A stretch of DNA of 64,000 nucleotides from Platycnemis pennipes. Taxonomy: Eukaryota > Arthropoda > Insecta > Odonata > Platycnemididae. Positions 48,061-64,000 of this stretch are shown in pieces (within the stretch, counting starts at the first letter, position 1; each line of letters opens with the position of its first letter). Below the pieces are notes generated by a model. The model had not been told where the DNA came from. It did no database searches and saw only the letters and a list, made by a program, of their open reading frames with translations. A program made the translations under genes and the position numbers. Where the stretch lies: the NCBI GenBank assembly GCA_933228895.1, contig OW121854.1, forward strand, positions 51,130,609 through 51,194,608, in the 5' to 3' direction.

Positions 48061-49835
48061 ACACACTGATATTCTCTTCACTTGGTTTTATCGTTCCTTT
48101 TGGTGTTTCTTCTACTACGTATTTATTCTTTATTTTTATAGAGACTATTTAATCAGTATTTTGTTAGTGGCTAGCCATTGACCCCGTTTTTTGCTCAAGC
48201 TTTCGACTTTCCTTTAATTTAGCAGTACACGCTACAGGAACTGTGCTGCTGCCCTTAAATCCCTTTCACCTACTGTGGCCGAATGAATTCTTCACGTAGG
48301 TTTAACATGAGCATTATTAGGTATTCTCCTCATCCTGTGAGATTGTTGCAGTCATTTAAAACTTTAGACACATTTGCACTGAAAGTCAGTGCCGTGGAAA
48401 GTTTTCAAAAGGCCGAGCGTGTTTTCTTTCCAGTGGTGAGGTTCCCTGACTGTCGCCAACTCAATTTCCGTTTGTATCGAGCGTGGGGGAAAATGGTTAT
48501 GAAATAATGTGACATTTATTAACTGACGCCCGTGACATTTAATAACTGAGGGAACAAATGAGCCTAGCGTTACTTTCTTCTCGTGGTGTGATAGGCAAGG
48601 CAATTTTATACTGGGATGGGAAGGGGTTTTGGGGGGGACATATGCCTCCTTCCTCCCCCCAACTTTCCGACTCGACTTTCCTGCCTGATGCTCTCAAGAA
48701 GCCTCGATCTGCCGGGGAAAGGAATTTCCCTCAAATATTTCATCCCTCGACTCTCTCGCTCATCTCCTCTTTCCTCCATCTTCTTCCCTTTGCCTCGTTC
48801 CATCCCGAGATCCCTCTATTTTTTTTATTTCGCGTTCCCGTGTCCCCATTAGAAGTAGAAAAAGGGAGGAACGATGTTGATGGATGATTTTATTTATGCT
48901 CACTGAATTTGCGCTTCCTCCTTCGCATTTTTTTAATGCTGTTCCCCCGCGCGCGGAAGTAGAATGCTATGGGAGATTTGTTTTTTTTTTTTAAGTAATG
49001 GCTCGGGAGGAGGCCCTTTCTCCGCGATGCCTCTGTGATGCCAACCTGTCTTCTCGGGCGTTCGCGCTATTTTGGCTCCCAGGTCGGCTCGGCTCCTTGC
49101 GTGTTCGAAAACCAGCGTCAATTTTGAATATCTGCCCCCTTCCTCGCCTATGGATTGGCGTGATGGTAGTCTGTATGGAAAATCAGGAATAGTCGTGGAA
49201 AAAATTAGATTTTTTCAATACTGAGAGGAAAATGTTGTAATCCGAGTTCAATTTATTCGTAAATGAAGATGGAATGCCGGCTGGGAAAAGCGAAGAGATC
49301 GAAACATGCCGGAAAATCACCCGAGGTCCAAGTTTACTTTTAACTTTAACACTCAGTAAATTCAATTTAAATTTAACTCCCGTAAAAAAGTTTCTAAATA
49401 GCTTACACTGGGTTTTACTTGATACCACCGCGAGTCCTCTTGACGGTTTTGTGAAGGTCGAAACATGTTTATTATGTGCTTTATATATTGTATTTTAAAC
49501 TCAAGTTTTACTAACCATCTGGTAATATTGGCTTCTACTTCGTGGCAGCTAAGAGTTTGAAACAGTAATCACTCAACTTTACCCATGTGCACGTGCGTTC
49601 CAAAGTAAAATCTGCAATGGCTATAGTCGTGAGTATACGCGAGTCAAGAGGTAGGCCGTGTAGCCATTTCATAAATTGGTATTTCAGATGCTTTGGTTGT
49701 GATTGAGGTGATCATTTTCGAAAACGTTGATTGCCCTCATTATGAATGAAGCAACCACCATTAATTCAACCAAATGGAAGTTATGGAGGAGAAATTTTTA
49801 GTGAAGGAGGTTCCAAGTGCATTCAATGCTCATTA
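48061..49835. other. Non-coding stretch, no gene recognised
   Basis: I see no exon matching the missing upstream part of Rpn2. Pyrimidine-rich sequence at 48640-48860 gives overlapping ORFs. A T run lies near 48980. Confidence 0.45.
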
Positions 49836-49990
49836 ATCAAGTTGGTAGCGTGTTGGTTTCATAACCAAAGGTCGCGGGTTCGAATTCAGGCTAGGACTTT
49901 GATGCCGTGATTGTCTAAGATTAAGTTAAGTTTAACAGGGCAATATAACCCGAGCAGTTGAAGTCATTAAAGTCTATCTACTTCTATTCA
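49836..49990 (+). mobile_element. SINE family 2 copy with tRNA-Met-like head
   Basis: The head gttggtagcgtgttggtttc and ataaccaaaggtcgcgggttcg resembles an elongator tRNA-Met from the D arm to the T arm, with an exact B box ggttcgaattc-type end. The tail is gggcaatataacccgagcag and ttgaagtcattaaagtc. There is no acceptor-stem pairing, so it is not a tRNA gene. Confidence 0.75.
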
Positions 49991-50728
49991 GCATTTGTTC
50001 TATTGTCAGTATATTATGAAAAAAGTCATCCTCCATCTCCTCATTAGGGTATAAATACCTTCATAGGCCTATTCCTCTGCGTTTTTCAGCCTCAAAAATC
50101 TAAATCTCCTTCTGGTTGTGTAAAATGCAAATTTTCATTTTGGTGTTTGAGAATAGTTTTCTGTAGTTTGAGTCTTGTTCATATTGCCTCATTCTAATGG
50201 AATTGTTTTACAGAACTTGAAAAACTCATGTCTGTGTGTTAGAGGATGAATAATATTTTTGCTTGCATTTTGGGATAGCACAAATACTCACCCATAATGT
50301 TATGGGTAAGAAAGTACTTCATCCAGTTGTTGGGGGCCAGTCATGATTAAATTAGTTTAGATGAAATTTTTTCGTAGGATGAGATAATTTATTACTTTCC
50401 AGGTAGAATTTTCTTTGAGGGTTCATAATGCTCCTTCAACCAAAACACCTATAAGTAGCGAACTTGGCATTCCCTATTCACTGTAGAAAGTAGCTGTGAA
50501 CTGATTTGATTAAATGTTTTAGAAAGGTTTTCTTGGGAGGTTTTTGCAATCAGTGCATAAACATGGATTCTTATCTTTAAAATAAAATTGTATAACATTA
50601 TTATTTTACCAATGTGATGCTGTAATGTTAACAAATATATTGGGAGCTCAAGTTTGGCATTGAATATGATTTGCATGTTATTTTAAGTACTCTAATTGAT
50701 TGGTCTTTCCAATCTATGTCATATTTGA

Positions 50729-61949
<11,221 letters not shown>

Positions 61950-62096
61950 GGAAAATTCTGCTACTGAGGAATAATTCAGATTTATGAAGCAAAAACAATG
62001 TTTCAGGTTTAATCTGGCCTTGATACTTTATTATTTTTTGGCTGTGTGTAATCGATTTTTCTTTTATTTGCTGCATTGAATGTATCTATGTATGGA

Positions 62097-62102
62097 AATA
62101 AA
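62097..62102 (+). terminator. Polyadenylation signal of Rpn2 (AATAAA)
   Basis: A canonical AATAAA lies about 150 nt after the stop codon, followed by a T/G-rich stretch (ccagtttgtc, then gttgttgtatatg), so the 3' UTR is probably short. Confidence 0.8.
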
Positions 62103-62914
62103 GCCAGTTTGTCAACTCAGGCATTTGAAAGTACTTCAGCAAAATGGAATTCAAATGTTGTTGTATATGTAATGTGATTACAGGGTTTATAGGAACCTGG
62201 AAAAGTCAGGGAATTTTACATGGGGTCAGGGAAAAATCGCAAAATGGTCAAATTCCGAAATTTATCACCTGAAAATGCCAAGAGATCAAAAACTGCACAT
62301 GTGAGCAGAGGGTGGGGTGAAGGAGGACCTTTGGTCTGGTGAATCTGGCTTCGTTGCGGAGGCAGCCCAGGGGCCCTATTCTGGTTCTTTCTGGATATTG
62401 CCTGCATGATTTGGTGAAAAGAGGCGAATAGTGTGCGTTTTATTCAGCATTCATATTCTCATTTACATTCACTAGCGATTTCACCAGGAATGCCTCGCTT
62501 CGTCCCAATGGCGACTAAAAAGTTATTCACGTTTTGTCTGGCGAACATATAGCAAATGTAAACATTTTCCAGGAGAGACTTTCGCTAGTGATGACAATGA
62601 AGTCGCTCTAGTGGCTTAGCGAAATAGCAAATTGACGAGTCCCCGACTCGCAATTTAATAACCACTATGCATCAATATAATGTTACAATTTTGATCGCAC
62701 TTAGTTTAATTTTAATGAAAATATCTGGCATAAAATCTGTGTTGCTTTACTCATCTTGTTGTACTATATAGTTATATAAATGGGAATAGAAGTGTGTTGG
62801 CATTTGAATGAACCGTGAAGCGTTTGTGTGATAAGAACATTGTAGTGCTGTGGGGGGCACGAGATTGCCAAACCCACCTCACTTTACACGCTCATCACCT
62901 ATTGCACCGAAATC
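62103..62914. other. Intergenic stretch between Rpn2 and the transposase-like relic
   Basis: The 3' flank of Rpn2 includes gaacctggaaaagtcaggga, a phrase also echoed near 31540-31572, so probably a repeat. At 62465-62650 several short words around cactagcga and tcgctagtg occur in opposite orientation, perhaps a decayed terminal repeat of the element to the right. Confidence 0.35.
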
Positions 62915-64000
62915 TAAGCTTCTGCAAATGGACATAGCTATCACACTTTAGAGCAAAGATACAAATGATGTGCAGACACTTTATTATTCCTCAGCATTCC
63001 TTCGTCATTCCCGGGTGGTAGATCTATGCAAGGCCTTTCCACAAGAGCTGAAAGAGCTCTCTCGTACCAAAATGCTTCAAACTTCAATAGATGACCCTAA
63101 TGTCAAATTGGCTTTTCTCAAAGAGCTTCCAGCTTGAACAAAACGGACGCAATAGCCCTATTTTTCTTGACATGGGATCCTGTGGCCTACATACTGCCAT
63201 AATAGTTTCAAGGGTGGATTTAAGGCTGTTGATTGGAAACTGGTTGAATTCTTAATGGAATTTACTGTGTGTTCAAAGATTTACCTGCTAGAAGTGATTA
63301 TATTAGGTTCAGTGAAGAAAGTGACCGTGTTTTTCCTGCAAAATTCTGTGCAGTAAGATAGCTAGAAAGTGAGGAAGTGGCTGTAACTGCACTTAAATCA
63401 GTTTAAAACCTAGCCAAATTTGTAGAAGCATGTGAGAGAGAAAAAATCAAGATTGATTCAAAGAGCCACTTTAACATGACATCAGGTTTGAAGGAAAAGC
63501 TATTGCCTGCCAAGTTAGCCTTCTTTGCATATGTTTCTCAGCTATTAAAACCCTTTCTAAAGGCATATCAATTTAAGGAACCAATGATTCCATTCTTGTA
63601 TATAGACCTGTCTTCTCTGATTAGAGATCTTAGTTGTCGATCTCAAGAAAACAAAGCTTCTTACCTGACAAGCATTTGAAGTTAAGAACTGCAGTTAAAG
63701 CCGAGCTTCGGAAACTTAAGTTGAGTGCTGAGAAGTTGAAGAAATTCAAAACTGATTGCAAAGATGTGTTCCTTAAATTGTGCCAAACGTTAATCTCCAG
63801 GTCACCTATTAAGTACAAGTCATGTGAGAGTGTCACATTTTGTGACGCAGCCCTAATTGCTAGTCATCCTAATGTTTACTAGATTGTCCAATACTGTTGA
63901 GTTATTCCACGTGAAAAACTTGCTTTCAGCAGAAGTTTGTCATCGCATTATTACAAAGTTTCGAACTCTCATATCCAAAACTGAAGTGATTGAAGTATGT
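62915..64000 (+). pseudogene. Decayed transposase-like ORF, runs off the right edge
   Basis: Joined frames recall a widespread uncharacterised, transposon-like animal protein family (from memory, not searched). Recognisable pieces are LLQMDIAIT, SKDTNDVQTLYYSSAFLRHS, KMLQTSIDDPNVK, IFLDMGSCGLHT, VFKDLPARSDYIRFSEES, FPAKFCAVR, LLPAKLAFFAYVSQLLKPFL, PMIPFLYIDL and, at the edge, NLLSAEVCHRIITKFRTL. Breaks include TAG at 62949-62951 and 63359-63361 (both where Trp is likely), TGA at 63135-63137, TAA at 63404-63406, and at least three frameshifts (about 63215, 63640, 63875). It is therefore a pseudogene. It may belong to a DNA transposon; no terminal repeats were confirmed. Confidence 0.65.

Noticed and set aside
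49836..49915. tRNA-Met gene
   Set aside because: D-arm to T-arm similarity is good, but acceptor-stem pairing is absent and the same head recurs with a fixed SINE tail at 35941 and 37220.

Overview
This window is eukaryotic DNA, most likely from an insect or another arthropod. It holds small coding exons separated by introns with GT..AG borders, long AT-rich non-coding stretches, and many retroposon and DNA-transposon relics. No prokaryotic features were seen. The order cannot be fixed from the sequence alone; the insect reading rests on the serotonin-receptor exon and on the style of the repeats.

Two conserved genes are supported. On the minus strand at 5984-6707 lies the first coding exon of a class A amine GPCR, best read as a 5-HT2B-type serotonin receptor. 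It has a long Cys/Gly-rich, N-glycosylated ectodomain, TM1, TM2, and a clean splice donor. Its later exons would lie to the left of the window. On the plus strand at 50770-61949 lie the last eight coding exons of the 26S proteasome regulatory subunit Rpn2/PSMD1, joined by seven introns and ending in a stop codon, a short 3' UTR and AATAAA. The exons for roughly the first two thirds of Rpn2 are not visible. The intron before 50770 must therefore be very long, possibly enclosing the oppositely oriented receptor exon, or the locus is rearranged.

The rest is repeats. From left to right: a 5'-truncated, internally deleted LINE (1442-3094); a palindromic element with a hammerhead-ribozyme-like core (5068-5327) and a second, more decayed one (8919-9104); the receptor exon and its GC-rich upstream side (6.7-8.2 kb); a long gene-poor stretch (9.5-50 kb) with at least three tRNA-derived SINE families, CpG-rich patches, a hAT-like non-autonomous element with target-site duplication (39186-40150), perfect or near-perfect hairpins and a 118-bp tandem duplication. 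The Rpn2 introns hold a decayed pogo/Tigger-like transposase, a TA-flanked MITE, an antisense LINE fragment with a 12-bp target-site duplication, and two further LINE relics. At the right edge (62915-64000) is a decayed ORF of a transposase-like family, running off the window.

Nothing here is a multi-gene system. The most interesting non-gene signal is the recurrent inverted-repeat element carrying CTGAAGA...GAAAYGTC cores, which fits Penelope-type hammerhead ribozymes.
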